This document shows positions 8,818-17,186 of a stretch of 64,000 bases of DNA, piece by piece. The stretch's first letter is position 1; the number at the start of each line of letters is the position of its first letter. A program made the translations under genes and the position numbers. Source of the DNA: Kitasatospora atroaurantiaca (lineage in GTDB: Bacteria; Actinomycetota; Actinomycetes; Streptomycetales; Streptomycetaceae); the NCBI RefSeq assembly GCF_007828955.1, contig NZ_VIVR01000001.1:6882001-6946000 (forward strand), in the 5' to 3' direction. Below the pieces are notes generated by a model. It did not search any database, was not told the origin of the DNA, and was given only the letters and a program-made list of their open reading frames with translations.

Positions 8818-9120
8818 CTATGTATCTCCTTCATGGGGCTCTCCGAAGCCCGCGATTTTGCGCGCTTCGCGTCGCCGCGATGATGACCCGCCCGGAAATC
8901 TCCGGGAAACAAAAATGCGCCTGGTGGTCACAACCAGCAGGCGCACACAAAGTTCATGGGAACCACAACTGCAACTTCTTCGACTGTAGCAGGGTCCGGG
9001 CGCGAACGGCGGAAATGTCTGCGCGAGTCGGCGAATCGTGTCGCTGGTCACGGCAACTGCGACCAGCGGATTATCGGACTCCGTGTCGGGCTGCGCCGCG
9101 GGGACCGGCAGACTGACGGC
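8818..9120. promoter_or_regulatory. Intergenic leader region of the cold-shock gene
   Basis: This 303-bp gap separates the minus-strand csp gene from a plus-strand gene. It is visibly richer in A/T than its surroundings. It has two inverted repeats: CCCGGA/TCCGGG at 8891-8906, and TGCGCCTG/CAGGCGCA at 8916-8945 with an internal CTGGT/ACCAG. Both would fold in the csp 5' leader. I see no further gene here. Confidence 0.5.
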
Positions 9121-10941
9121 ATGTCACCCACGTCAGTCACCGACCGGACCAGGCCCGGTCCTGTGCTGCCCGGTCAGCAGATCCCGCCCGGGACACCGAC
9201 CGGGCACATGGTCATCTGCGGCGGAGACGCGCTCGCGCACCGCCTGGCACTGGAGCTCGCCCGGCTGTACGGCCAGCGGGTCACCGTCGTACTGCCCTCG
9301 TTGCGGCAGGGCCACGGACCGCAGATCGCGGCGCTCGCCGCCGACGGCCGGCTCGCCGTCACCGTGGTCGAGGCCGCCGACCTCAACCACGCCACGCTGG
9401 CGGCGGTCGGCATCCGCAACGCCGTCGCGCTCGCCCTCACCTCCGAGGACGACCAGGCGAACATCCACGCCGGGCTGCGCGCACGCCGGATCAACCCCGG
9501 GCTGCGCCTCGTCATCCGCGTCTACAACCGCAGGCTCGGCCGGCGTGTCGAGCAGCTCCTCGACCGGGCTGCGGATGTCCGACGCCCCGGGCTGTCGCCT
9601 GCCGCCCCGGGGGCCTCCACCACCATCCTCTCGCCCTCCTCCACCGCCGCCCCTGCCCTGGTCGCGGCAGCCCTGTCCGGCCGCAGTCATGTCGTGCACG
9701 TGGACGGGCGGCTGCTGCGCGTCGCCGAGGTCGAGCCGGGCCGGCAACCGGGTGAGAGCGAGATCGCGACCCTGGCCCTGCCGGCCGGCCCGGGGCGTCT
9801 GGAGGTCAGCGACGAGCTGCTGCCCGACCCGGACTCGATCGCGCCGGAGGCCGGGCGGGTGGTCCTGGAGCTCCTCGGCCAGGCCCGGCAGCCGCACCGC
9901 CGCCCGATCAGGCTGCCGGGCGTGTCGGGCGTGCCGCTGGCCGCCCTGTTCTCCTCCCGGCTGCGCTGGGCCCTCGCCGGGCTGGCCGGCCTGGTGGCCC
10001 TGCTCGCCGGCCTGACCTCCGCACTGACCGGGCAGTCCCCCCTGCACGCCGCCTGGCTGGCCGTCCTCGACGTCCTCGGCATCGCCGACCCCGCCACCGA
10101 CGACGGGCCGGGCCGCAAGCTGCTGCAGATACTGGCCGCGGTCAGCGGCATGCTGCTGATGCCATTGCTCATCGCGCTCGCTCTGGAGGCGCTCGGCACC
10201 TTCCGCACGGCATCCGGGCTGCGCCGGCCGCCACGCGGGCTGTCCGGCCATGTGATCGTGGTCGGCCTCGGCCGGGTCGGCAGCCGGGTGCTGGACCGGC
10301 TGTGGGAGCTGGACGTGCCCATCGTGTGCGTGGACAGCGACCCGACCGCCCGCGGAGTCGCCAGGGCCCGCGCGTACGGGATTCCCGTGGTGATCGGCGA
10401 CGCCACCCAGGACGGCGTGCTCGAAGCCGCGAAGATCGGCCGCAGCACGGCCCTCATCACGCTCACCAGCAACGACAACACCAACGTGGAGACCGTCCTC
10501 TACGCCCGCGAGTGCAACCCGGAGGTCCGGGTGGTGCTGCGGCTCTTCGACGACGACCTCGCCGGGGACATCTACCGGGCTCTTCGCGACTCCTACCCGC
10601 AGGCCGAGACCCGCAGCCGCAGCGTCTCCTTCCTGGCGGCCCCCTCCTTCGCCTCCGCGATGATGGGGCGCGAGGTCCTCGGCGCGATCGCGGTGGGCCG
10701 CCGGGTCCTGCTGGTCGCGGCCGTCGAGGTGGCCGGCAACCCGGACCTGGCGGGACGCACCGTCGCCGAGACGCACCGCCCCGGCCTGTGGCGGGTCCTC
10801 GCCGTGGCCCTCGGCGACCAGGGCGAACCCCGCTGGAACCCGCCGCCGGACCAGGTGCTCGCCGAGGGTGACCGGCTGGTCGTGGTGGCCACCCGCGCGG
10901 GCCTGGGGCAGCTGCTGAGCAGCGAGGACGCCCAGGACTGA
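9121..10941 (+). CDS. Two-RCK (TrkA-N) ion-channel-like membrane protein
   Basis: This 606-residue protein has an N-terminal Rossmann domain (GHMVICGGDALAHRLALELA, residues about 28-110). Two likely transmembrane helices follow near residues 280-303 (LAGLAGLVALLAGLTSAL) and 337-361. A second TrkA-N domain begins GHVIVVGLGRVGSRVLD near residue 376, and a TrkA-C-like end closes with EGDRLVVVATRAG. The order resembles CASTOR/POLLUX-type NAD-binding channels of actinobacteria. I see no TVGYG potassium filter between the helices, so ion and function are open. The ATG at 9121 was preferred because the upstream extension to 8956 has no conserved features. Confidence 0.75.
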   Translation: MSPTSVTDRTRPGPVLPGQQIPPGTPTGHMVICGGDALAHRLALELARLYGQRVTVVLPSLRQGHGPQIAALAADGRLAVTVVEAADLNHATLAAVGIRNAVALALTSEDDQANIHAGLRARRINPGLRLVIRVYNRRLGRRVEQLLDRAADVRRPGLSPAAPGASTTILSPSSTAAPALVAAALSGRSHVVHVDGRLLRVAEVEPGRQPGESEIATLALPAGPGRLEVSDELLPDPDSIAPEAGRVVLELLGQARQPHRRPIRLPGVSGVPLAALFSSRLRWALAGLAGLVALLAGLTSALTGQSPLHAAWLAVLDVLGIADPATDDGPGRKLLQILAAVSGMLLMPLLIALALEALGTFRTASGLRRPPRGLSGHVIVVGLGRVGSRVLDRLWELDVPIVCVDSDPTARGVARARAYGIPVVIGDATQDGVLEAAKIGRSTALITLTSNDNTNVETVLYARECNPEVRVVLRLFDDDLAGDIYRALRDSYPQAETRSRSVSFLAAPSFASAMMGREVLGAIAVGRRVLLVAAVEVAGNPDLAGRTVAETHRPGLWRVLAVALGDQGEPRWNPPPDQVLAEGDRLVVVATRAGLGQLLSSEDAQD

Positions 10942-10973
10942 GCCCGTGGGCAGGCGCTCAGCCATGCACGGTT

Positions 10974-11049
10974 CAGGGGCGCGGGGAAGAGCGCGAGATC
11001 GGAAGGACGGCCCCGAGCCTCCCGCTTCGCGCAGTACCTCGCGCCCCTG
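10974..11049. repeat. Dispersed palindrome, copy 2 (imperfect)
   Basis: The ends are CAGGGGCGCGGGGA and its near complement (TACCTCGCGCCCCTG), with several mismatches in the arms. It lies between convergent genes (the RCK protein and the anchored surface protein) and probably ends transcription from both sides. Confidence 0.8.
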
Positions 11050-11079
11050 GGATGCCCGGTCCAGCCGGTTGCCCAGCCT

Positions 11080-11658
11080 CTAAGCCCGGCGCCGTCGGAG
11101 CACGGCTGCCGCCACGGCCAGGCCCGCAAGGATGGACACGCCGACGGCGATCCAGCCCACCGGCATCGACGAACCGGACCGCCCATCGCCAGCCGCAGCC
11201 GCAGCCGTCGGCGTCGGAGTCGGCGTCACCACAGGGCCGGCCGACGCGGCGGCCGGGGTCACGGACGGGCCGGCCGTCCGCGGAGCCGGGGTGACGGTGA
11301 TCTCGGCCTCGCCCCGGCCGAGGGCCGGGAAGCCGGACTCCACGGTCACCGTCCACTTCCCGGCGGGCAGTTCCTCCCGGGTGGTGAAGGTGGCCTCGTG
11401 CCCCGGGACGGCGATCAGGCGCCAGGGCCCGAGCGAACGGCCGTCCGCGGAGACCGCGCTCAGCGTCGCCGAGACGTCCTCGGTGACCGGATCGCCGTCG
11501 TTCTCCCAGGTGGCGACCGTTTGCGGGTGCCCGCCGGCCGGTCCGGCGAACTCGAAATGGATGGCGTCGCCGTGCGCGGCCGCCGGGCCCGAAGTCCCCA
11601 CGGTGAGCAGGCCGGTCAGGACGAGTGCCGTCAGGATCGCGGCAGGGCGGGTACGCAT
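11080..11658 (-). CDS. Exported, C-terminally membrane-anchored protein of unknown function
   Basis: This 192-residue protein has a Sec signal peptide (MRTRPAAILTALVLTGLLTV, cleavage near GPAAA-HGD). An Ig-like or CopC/FixH-like beta domain follows (HFEFAGPAGG, ATWENDGDPV, LPAGKWTVTVESG). A Pro/Thr/Ala-rich stalk leads to a C-terminal helix (VGWIAVGVSILAGLAVAAAVL) ending in RRRRA. This gives an outward-facing domain tethered to the membrane. The His after the cleavage site recalls copper-binding CopC-like proteins, but no full metal motif is visible. The start at 11658 has AAGGAG upstream; the frame extends further but without a better start. Confidence 0.65.
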   Translation of the reverse strand: MRTRPAAILTALVLTGLLTVGTSGPAAAHGDAIHFEFAGPAGGHPQTVATWENDGDPVTEDVSATLSAVSADGRSLGPWRLIAVPGHEATFTTREELPAGKWTVTVESGFPALGRGEAEITVTPAPRTAGPSVTPAAASAGPVVTPTPTPTAAAAAGDGRSGSSMPVGWIAVGVSILAGLAVAAAVLRRRRA

Positions 11659-11736
11659 GGCGGAACGGCTCCTTGAGGGAGGGGTGAGCGGGTGCGGCCC
11701 GGGCGTCGGGCCGGGCCGCACCTGGGAGTGGACGGG

Positions 11737-13803
11737 TCAGGAGGCCTGCTGCAGGCTCCAGTTCTGGTACGCCTGGCCGTCCGGCCGCTGGAGCTCCAGC
11801 AGCCAGCCGCCGTAGTACCAGCGGTGGCTGACGCCGAGGACGAGCGAGCTGCCCTTGGCCGCGAGCGTGTAACCGCTGCCGCCGGCCGTGACCTTCCACT
11901 GCTGCGAGGCGTCTCCGCTGCAGGGCTGCTGCGCCACGTACTGGCCCTGGACCAGGCGGCCCCCGAGCTGGAGGCACTTGCCGGTGAGCGCAGACTTGAT
12001 CCTCAGGTACCCGTCGCCGGCGTCGTCGAAGATCCAGCGCTGGTTGGCGTAACCCGTGCTCTGGTACGCGATGAGGACGGTGCCGTCATTGGTGGAGCTG
12101 CCCCACAGGTCCGCGGCCTGGCCGGTGAGGCCGTTGAGCATCTGGTACGGCGTGCCGGGCTTGGTGGGCCCGACCGGTCCGCCGGACTTGAGGGTGCGGA
12201 AGGAGGCCTGGCGGCCCGGCTTCGAGGTACGGCCGTTCGCGTCGCGCACGGCGATGGCGACGGTGTAGGCGGTGTCCGCCTGCAGACGGACCACGCGCAC
12301 CACGGTCGACTTGACGCTGCCGATTGCCCGGCCGTTCAGCCGGATCTCGTACTCCGCGGCGCCGTTGACCTGCTGCCAGCTCAGGACCACCGAGTCCGCC
12401 GTCAGCTGACCCACGGTCACGTCGGGACCGGTGGTGGACGTCGGCGAGGGCGAGGGGGTCGGGCTCGAGGTCGGCGTGGGCGTCGGGCTCGGGTTGGGGT
12501 CCGGGTTGCTGCCGCCGCGCGGGATCAGGAACTGGTTGTTGGCGACGTTCCAGTGCGTGGCCAGGTAGCTGCCCGGCTTCACGTTGGTGCTGTAGTAGTC
12601 GTCGTGGTTGCAGTCGAGACGGTCGTCGTGGCTGCGGTCCGCGCAGTGGATCTGCATCTGCGGGTAGTACGGCGCGTCCGAGTAGCACATGATGTCCCAC
12701 TCGTCGACGCAGTGGCCGGCCTTGCTCGAGTTCGGGGCGCTGTTGTTCACCGCGCCGAGGTTGTGGCCGAGTTCGTGCGCGGCGGTGGAGCCGCCCCAGC
12801 AGCCGTTGTCCGTCCGCCCGTACGAGGGGCCGAAGTTGCTGAGGTTGTCCTGGCCCGGGCGCTCGTCACCGTTGAAGGTGCCGATACCGCAGTAGACCTG
12901 GGCGTCCGCGAAGATCATGTACTTGCGGTCGCGGCGGTTGAAGCCCTGGGAGGCCAGCGCGCTGTTGCCGGCGCCGAACTCCCGGATCGCTCCGGCCGAG
13001 AGCTCCACGTCGAGGACCGAGGCGGTGCAGTCCGGCTGGGTCACGAACCGGATGTGGCGTACGCCCCCGGTCTCCCCGGCGCTGGCGTTGTAGATCGCGT
13101 CGGCGTCGGCCGCCCACTTCTTGAACGAGGGCAGGTACTGCCCGAAGCGGTCCTGGCCCGGTGCGTGGACGTAGAGGACCTGGACGCGGTTGCCCGTCGT
13201 CCCGTCCCCGTCGCAGACGACGGTCGTACCGGCGGCCGCGGCCGCCGTGTTCCCGCCGGATGCCGAGGGCGAGGCGCCGGCGGGCGAGGCCGCGGCGACT
13301 GTGGTGCCGGTCGGTGCGTCCAGGACCGGCGGCTGGTCCTTCAACAGGTCGGCCGAGGACGGCGGTTCGGAGCCGTCCGCGCCCGGCAGCTCGGGGTCCT
13401 TGTCGACCGCGGCCACGGCGGGCTGAGTGGTCTTGTGGATGTCGACGCCCTTGGGCGGCACATCAGGCCCGTGGGTGCACAGATCGGCCGTCGAGACCTT
13501 GAACACGCCCGAGCACTTGTCGTCCTTGGCCGCGGGGACCAGTCCCGTGTAGACCAGGCCGCGCGCGGGGTCGCTCTTCGGTATCTCGCGTATCGGCGTC
13601 GGGGCCTCGTCGTGCCGTGGCGCGGCTGCCGGGGACGCGGCGGTCGCGGACAGCGCGGTGACTCCGGCTGCGGCCGTCGGCCGGCCGTCCCCCACGGCTC
13701 CGATGCCGACCGCGCTCGCGATGACGCCGGCGGTCACCGCTGCCACGGTGATGAGCAGACCGCGGTGGTTCCGCCGCCGGTGTGCGGCTCTTCTCCCTGC
13801 CAT
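11737..13803 (-). CDS. Secreted metzincin-like protease with FN3 and ricin-type lectin domains
   Basis: This 688-residue protein begins with a twin-basic N-terminus and a membrane or signal helix (residues 15-37), followed by a Pro/Ala-rich linker. A protease-like domain spans about residues 195-450 and holds HELGHNLGAVNN at 343-354, then DIMCYSD, which looks like a Met-turn. A Ser/Pro/Thr linker, an FN3 domain (about 460-545) and a ricin beta-trefoil (about 555-688, with QxW motifs NQRW, QQW and QNW) follow. Metzincins normally have His or Asp as third zinc ligand in HExxHxxGxxH/D; here the position is Asn353. The lectin suggests binding to polysaccharide or glycoprotein outside the cell. 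Substrate is unknown. Confidence 0.8.
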   Translation of the reverse strand: MAGRRAAHRRRNHRGLLITVAAVTAGVIASAVGIGAVGDGRPTAAAGVTALSATAASPAAAPRHDEAPTPIREIPKSDPARGLVYTGLVPAAKDDKCSGVFKVSTADLCTHGPDVPPKGVDIHKTTQPAVAAVDKDPELPGADGSEPPSSADLLKDQPPVLDAPTGTTVAAASPAGASPSASGGNTAAAAAGTTVVCDGDGTTGNRVQVLYVHAPGQDRFGQYLPSFKKWAADADAIYNASAGETGGVRHIRFVTQPDCTASVLDVELSAGAIREFGAGNSALASQGFNRRDRKYMIFADAQVYCGIGTFNGDERPGQDNLSNFGPSYGRTDNGCWGGSTAAHELGHNLGAVNNSAPNSSKAGHCVDEWDIMCYSDAPYYPQMQIHCADRSHDDRLDCNHDDYYSTNVKPGSYLATHWNVANNQFLIPRGGSNPDPNPSPTPTPTSSPTPSPSPTSTTGPDVTVGQLTADSVVLSWQQVNGAAEYEIRLNGRAIGSVKSTVVRVVRLQADTAYTVAIAVRDANGRTSKPGRQASFRTLKSGGPVGPTKPGTPYQMLNGLTGQAADLWGSSTNDGTVLIAYQSTGYANQRWIFDDAGDGYLRIKSALTGKCLQLGGRLVQGQYVAQQPCSGDASQQWKVTAGGSGYTLAAKGSSLVLGVSHRWYYGGWLLELQRPDGQAYQNWSLQQAS

Positions 13804-14000
13804 GCACGTTCTCCCGTTCCTGGATACGGCAGGCGCTCCGACCGGGATCCCCGTTCAGCCCGCTTGCCTGACTTCCGATACCTGGGAGATCAGCGGGCGC
13901 CACAGGGATAACAGAAATTTCCGGGTGCCTCACAAACCCGTCGCTGAACCGGCAGGCGGTCACCTAGGCTGACCCGACGTTCACGGAGGGGGAGACACAC

Positions 14001-14708
14001 ATGACGGTTCATCTGGTCGGCGGCGGGCGGGACGAAGGCGTACTCGCGGAGCTGTACGGGCCGTTCCTGGCGGAGGCCGGGCCGGACCCGGTGGTGGCCT
14101 GCGTTCTGATCGACGAGGGGGACGGCGCCGAGCAGTTCGCGCTGTGGGACGCCAGGCTGCGGAAGGCGGCGCCGTGCCGGCCGCTCGCGGTGCTGGTGCC
14201 GATCGGTGGTGACTTCGACCCGGCGGTGCTGGACACCGCCGACGCCCTGCTGGTCGGCGGCGGGCTGACCCCCGCCTACCAGGACGCGCTGGCCGGCCCG
14301 CTCGGCGCCTACCTGGCCGCGCGCCCGCTGCCGTACGCGGGCTTCTCGGCGGGCGCCGCGATCGCGGCCCGGCGGGCGCTGGTCGGTGGCTGGCTGTCGG
14401 ACGGCGTGCAGGTCTGCGCCGAGGAGACGTCCGAGGACCTGGAGGAGATCGAGGTCCGCGACGGCCTTGCCCTGCTCGACCTCGCGGTGGACGTCCACGC
14501 CGCCCAGTGGGGCACCCTGCCGCGCCTGGTCGAGGCGGTTGCCCGAGGCGACGTCGCGTCCGGGGTGGCGATCGACGAGAACACCGCACTGGCCGTGGAC
14601 GGCGCCGACGCCCGGGTCCGCGGCCTCGGCCGGGTCCATCTGGTACGGGCGAGCGCGGACGGCGTCACCGTACGCGCGTACCGGGCGGGGGAGCACGTGC
14701 TGCTGTGA
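14001..14708 (+). CDS. Peptidase S51-type (cyanophycinase/GATase1-like) protein
   Basis: This 235-residue protein has the S51 fold signatures. These are VHLVGGGRD at the start, DALLVGGGLTPAYQDAL near residue 75, and the nucleophile elbow GFSAGAAIAARRA near residue 114. A later VDVHAAQWGTLPRL segment is followed by SGVAIDENTALAV. The family includes peptidase E (Asp dipeptidase) and cyanophycinase. The Ser in GFSAG is the likely nucleophile. The start has GGAGGGGGA upstream. Substrate cannot be told from sequence. Confidence 0.8.
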   Translation: MTVHLVGGGRDEGVLAELYGPFLAEAGPDPVVACVLIDEGDGAEQFALWDARLRKAAPCRPLAVLVPIGGDFDPAVLDTADALLVGGGLTPAYQDALAGPLGAYLAARPLPYAGFSAGAAIAARRALVGGWLSDGVQVCAEETSEDLEEIEVRDGLALLDLAVDVHAAQWGTLPRLVEAVARGDVASGVAIDENTALAVDGADARVRGLGRVHLVRASADGVTVRAYRAGEHVLL

Positions 14709-14734
14709 CGGCTCGTCAGCCACGCGGACCAGGC

Positions 14735-15235
14735 ATGATGACGCGCATGATCGATCACGAGACATCACAGGTCCGCCGCGCGGTGCGCGGCGACCTGGCG
14801 GAGGTGGCGGCCCTGGCGGCCGAGCACGCCGCCTACGAGCAGGCCGCCCCGCCGGCCGCCGGTCTGGCGGGGCTGCTGGCGGCGGAGCTCTTCGACCGTC
14901 CGCAGCCACGGCTGAGCTGCCTGGTCGCGGAGCTGCCGGGCGGCGCGCTCGCCGGGTACGCCAGCTTCACGACGGAGTTCAGCACCTGGCAGGGGAGGCC
15001 GTACCTGCACCTGGACTGCCTCTATCTGCGCGACGAGCACCGCGGGCTCGGTCTGGGCCGGCACCTGGTCGATGCCGTGGTGGCCGAGGCGAAGGCCCTG
15101 GGGCTCGACGAGGTGCAGTGGAACACCCCGGCGTGGAACGAGGGCGCGATCCGCTTCTACGACCGTCTGGGCGCGGTGCGGCGCGAGAAGATGCGCTACA
15201 CGCTAAGCACGCCGGACCCGGTCAAGGTCGGCTGA
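14735..15235 (+). CDS. GNAT-family N-acetyltransferase
   Basis: The product is about 166 residues and starts at one of three close ATGs (14735, 14738 or 14747). It has a full GNAT core: VRRAVRGDLAEVAALA, HLDCLYLRDEHRGLGLGRHLVDAV (acetyl-CoA loop RGLGLG) and WNTPAWNEGAIRFYDRLGA. The RGxG and NxxAIRFY motifs resemble diamine or small-amine acetyltransferases. It lies 26 bp after the S51 gene and may be co-transcribed. A hairpin follows at 15268. Confidence 0.85.
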   Translation: MMTRMIDHETSQVRRAVRGDLAEVAALAAEHAAYEQAAPPAAGLAGLLAAELFDRPQPRLSCLVAELPGGALAGYASFTTEFSTWQGRPYLHLDCLYLRDEHRGLGLGRHLVDAVVAEAKALGLDEVQWNTPAWNEGAIRFYDRLGAVRREKMRYTLSTPDPVKVG

Positions 15236-15267
15236 GGCGGCGGAAATGCGCCGGGGCGCGTCCGAGT

Positions 15268-15297
15268 GCGCCGGTAATCCGCGGACAGCACCGGCGC
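15268..15297 (+). terminator. Hairpin after the GNAT gene
   Basis: An 8-bp perfect stem, GCGCCGGT (15268-15275) with ACCGGCGC (15290-15297), lies 33 bases after the stop. No T-run follows, as is usual in this group. The rest of the 293-bp gap up to 15528 shows no gene and probably holds the lysin promoter. Confidence 0.55.
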
Positions 15298-15528
15298 GAT
15301 CCGCCGCCCACCCGTTCCGGTTGCCGCGTTCTCGACCTGGCCATACGGTCGGTTTGACTGACTTGTCGGGCTTTGCGGCTGCCGAATCCGAGCCTTTGCA
15401 CAAGGCCGACGGGCGCCGTTCACGCCGAATGTCATTCCTTCGGTAATCCGTCTTCCCCTTCAAGCAGCGGCGCCTACCCGGACTTCATGACCGGCGCCAC
15501 CGCCCCTCGTCCCTATGGAGGCTCAGCA

Positions 15529-16392
15529 ATGAGTCAGGTCGAGAACGTCACGCAGAGATTCCAGTCGTTCGTCGGTGCCCACGAAGGCTCCGCCAACGGA
15601 CACTGGAACAACGACATCCGGAACATCCACGGCGTGAACTTCGCCGAAGTCTTCGGTATGAACTTCGTCGCCTGGTGCGACATCGGCTTCTGGGTGTGCT
15701 TCAAGTTGGAGGGCCTGGAGGCGCTGATCCCGAAGTCGGCCAGTTGCTACAGCTCGATCGCCGGCTACCAGCAGGTCGACCGCTACTCCGAGTACCCGGC
15801 GATCGGCGCCCAGTTCTTCGTCTCCTCCGGCGAACTTCCGCGCGGGGGCGCGCACACCGGCTTCGTGGTCGGGTACGACGACGACCACATCCAGACGGTC
15901 GAGTTCAACACCAACGACACCGGATCCTCCGAAGGCGACGGCTGCTACGCCAAGACCCGGTCCCGGTTCGGGAACGAGACGTCCGGTGTCTACGCCTACG
16001 GGTACCCGAACTACGCGGAGGGCATCGTCTCGGCGGATCCGAAGTGGGCCTCCGCCCCGCCGGCCGCCCCGCCGGCGTCCCCGCCGCCGGACGGCCAGCT
16101 GCCGTGGGTCTACGTCGGCCAGGTCAACCACGCCGCGGCATGGGACCCGCCGAGGGAACAAGGGGCCCGGTCGTACTCGTGGGAGCAGGTGCTGCTGGTC
16201 GAGAAGGCCCTGGCGGCGGAGGGGCTGCTCGCCCCGCAGTACGTGGACGGCTCCTTCGGGACGCTGACCATCGCCGCCTACGCGGCCTGGCAGCGCAGTC
16301 TCGGATTGAACGGCGCGGACGCGGACGGCAAGCCCGGCCTGTCGTCCCTCACCAAACTCGGGGAGAAGTACGGCTTCCGAGTCGGAAACTGA
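15529..16392 (+). CDS. Phage-type lysin: CHAP-like peptidase plus C-terminal wall-binding-like domain
   Basis: This 287-residue protein has a CHAP/NlpC-like N-terminal domain with candidate catalytic Cys50 (NFVAWCDIGF) and His109 (RGGAHTGFVVGYD). A Pro-rich linker follows near residues 178-195. The C-terminal domain (about 225-287, AYAAWQRSLGLNGADADG...LTKLGEKYGFRV) matches the build of peptidoglycan-binding ends of actinophage endolysins. There is no signal peptide, so it would stay inside the cell unless released by a holin-like or injection device. GGAGG seven bases before the ATG fixes the start. A membrane protein follows 85 bp later. Catalytic assignments are from pattern, not alignment. 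Confidence 0.75.
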   Translation: MSQVENVTQRFQSFVGAHEGSANGHWNNDIRNIHGVNFAEVFGMNFVAWCDIGFWVCFKLEGLEALIPKSASCYSSIAGYQQVDRYSEYPAIGAQFFVSSGELPRGGAHTGFVVGYDDDHIQTVEFNTNDTGSSEGDGCYAKTRSRFGNETSGVYAYGYPNYAEGIVSADPKWASAPPAAPPASPPPDGQLPWVYVGQVNHAAAWDPPREQGARSYSWEQVLLVEKALAAEGLLAPQYVDGSFGTLTIAAYAAWQRSLGLNGADADGKPGLSSLTKLGEKYGFRVGN

Positions 16393-16477
16393 GCACGACC
16401 ACCGCATCCACACCTCAGGTTGACGGGGCTTCAGCTCTCGAGCTGCGGCCCCGTCATCCGAAAGGGGCGAATCCCCG

Positions 16478-17170
16478 ATGGCTCCTGTGTACTGGGCGTG
16501 GATCATCTCGGCCGTCCTCGCCATACTCCTGGCGGTCGCCCTCGGTGTGAAGATCGGGCGCGGCCTGCTGGGGATCCTGATCGACGGCCGCGGTCGCTAC
16601 AGCCTGACGCATCTGCAGATCGTCCTCTGGACCCTCGTCGTGCTTCCCCTCGTTGCCGGGATCGCCATCGGTCGGCTCGTGGACGGCGTGACAGACGCAC
16701 TCGACTTCACGCTGCCGGCCCAGGTGCTGGGTGTTCTCGGCATCGCCATCGGCTCCACGGTGACGTCGACGGTCATCAAGAACAATGCGAATGTGCGGCG
16801 TTCCGACGTGGTCGCGGCCAGCAGCTGGCGCCTCAAGGACCCGCCACGGCTGTCTCAGGTCTTCCTCGTCGAGGAGGGGCCTTTGGCCGACCGACTGATT
16901 GACGTGGCGAAGTTCCAGAATTTCCTGGTGACCGTGGTATTACTCGTCGGCTATATCGGAACCGCCGTCTCGCAGCTACGACATTCCGCGGATCCCGCTG
17001 CCGTCACATCGCTTCCCGATCTCTCGGCGACCTTCGTGACCTTGCTCGGGATCAGCCACGCGGGTTACCTCACCGGAAAAATGGTGCCGTCCGGGGAGGC
17101 ACCCGCCCCGGGCCTCACCGTGGCGATGCGAAACGCCGGTAACCCGCCGGACGCACCCCGAAATCCTTGA
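16478..17170 (+). CDS. Multi-span membrane protein of unknown function next to the lysin
   Basis: This 230-residue protein has four to five hydrophobic helices (about residues 4-24, 45-66, 82-104, 148-166 and 186-203). A conserved-looking GRGRYSLTHLQIVLWTLVV segment overlaps the second. The loop between helices 3 and 4 is polar and probably cytoplasmic. I do not recognise the family. Its place directly after a signal-less phage-type lysin makes a holin-like or export-assist role possible, but it is larger than most holins. AAAGGGG lies 12 bases before the ATG. Confidence 0.6.
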   Translation: MAPVYWAWIISAVLAILLAVALGVKIGRGLLGILIDGRGRYSLTHLQIVLWTLVVLPLVAGIAIGRLVDGVTDALDFTLPAQVLGVLGIAIGSTVTSTVIKNNANVRRSDVVAASSWRLKDPPRLSQVFLVEEGPLADRLIDVAKFQNFLVTVVLLVGYIGTAVSQLRHSADPAAVTSLPDLSATFVTLLGISHAGYLTGKMVPSGEAPAPGLTVAMRNAGNPPDAPRNP

Positions 17171-17186
17171 GAGCCGCGGGCCTCGC

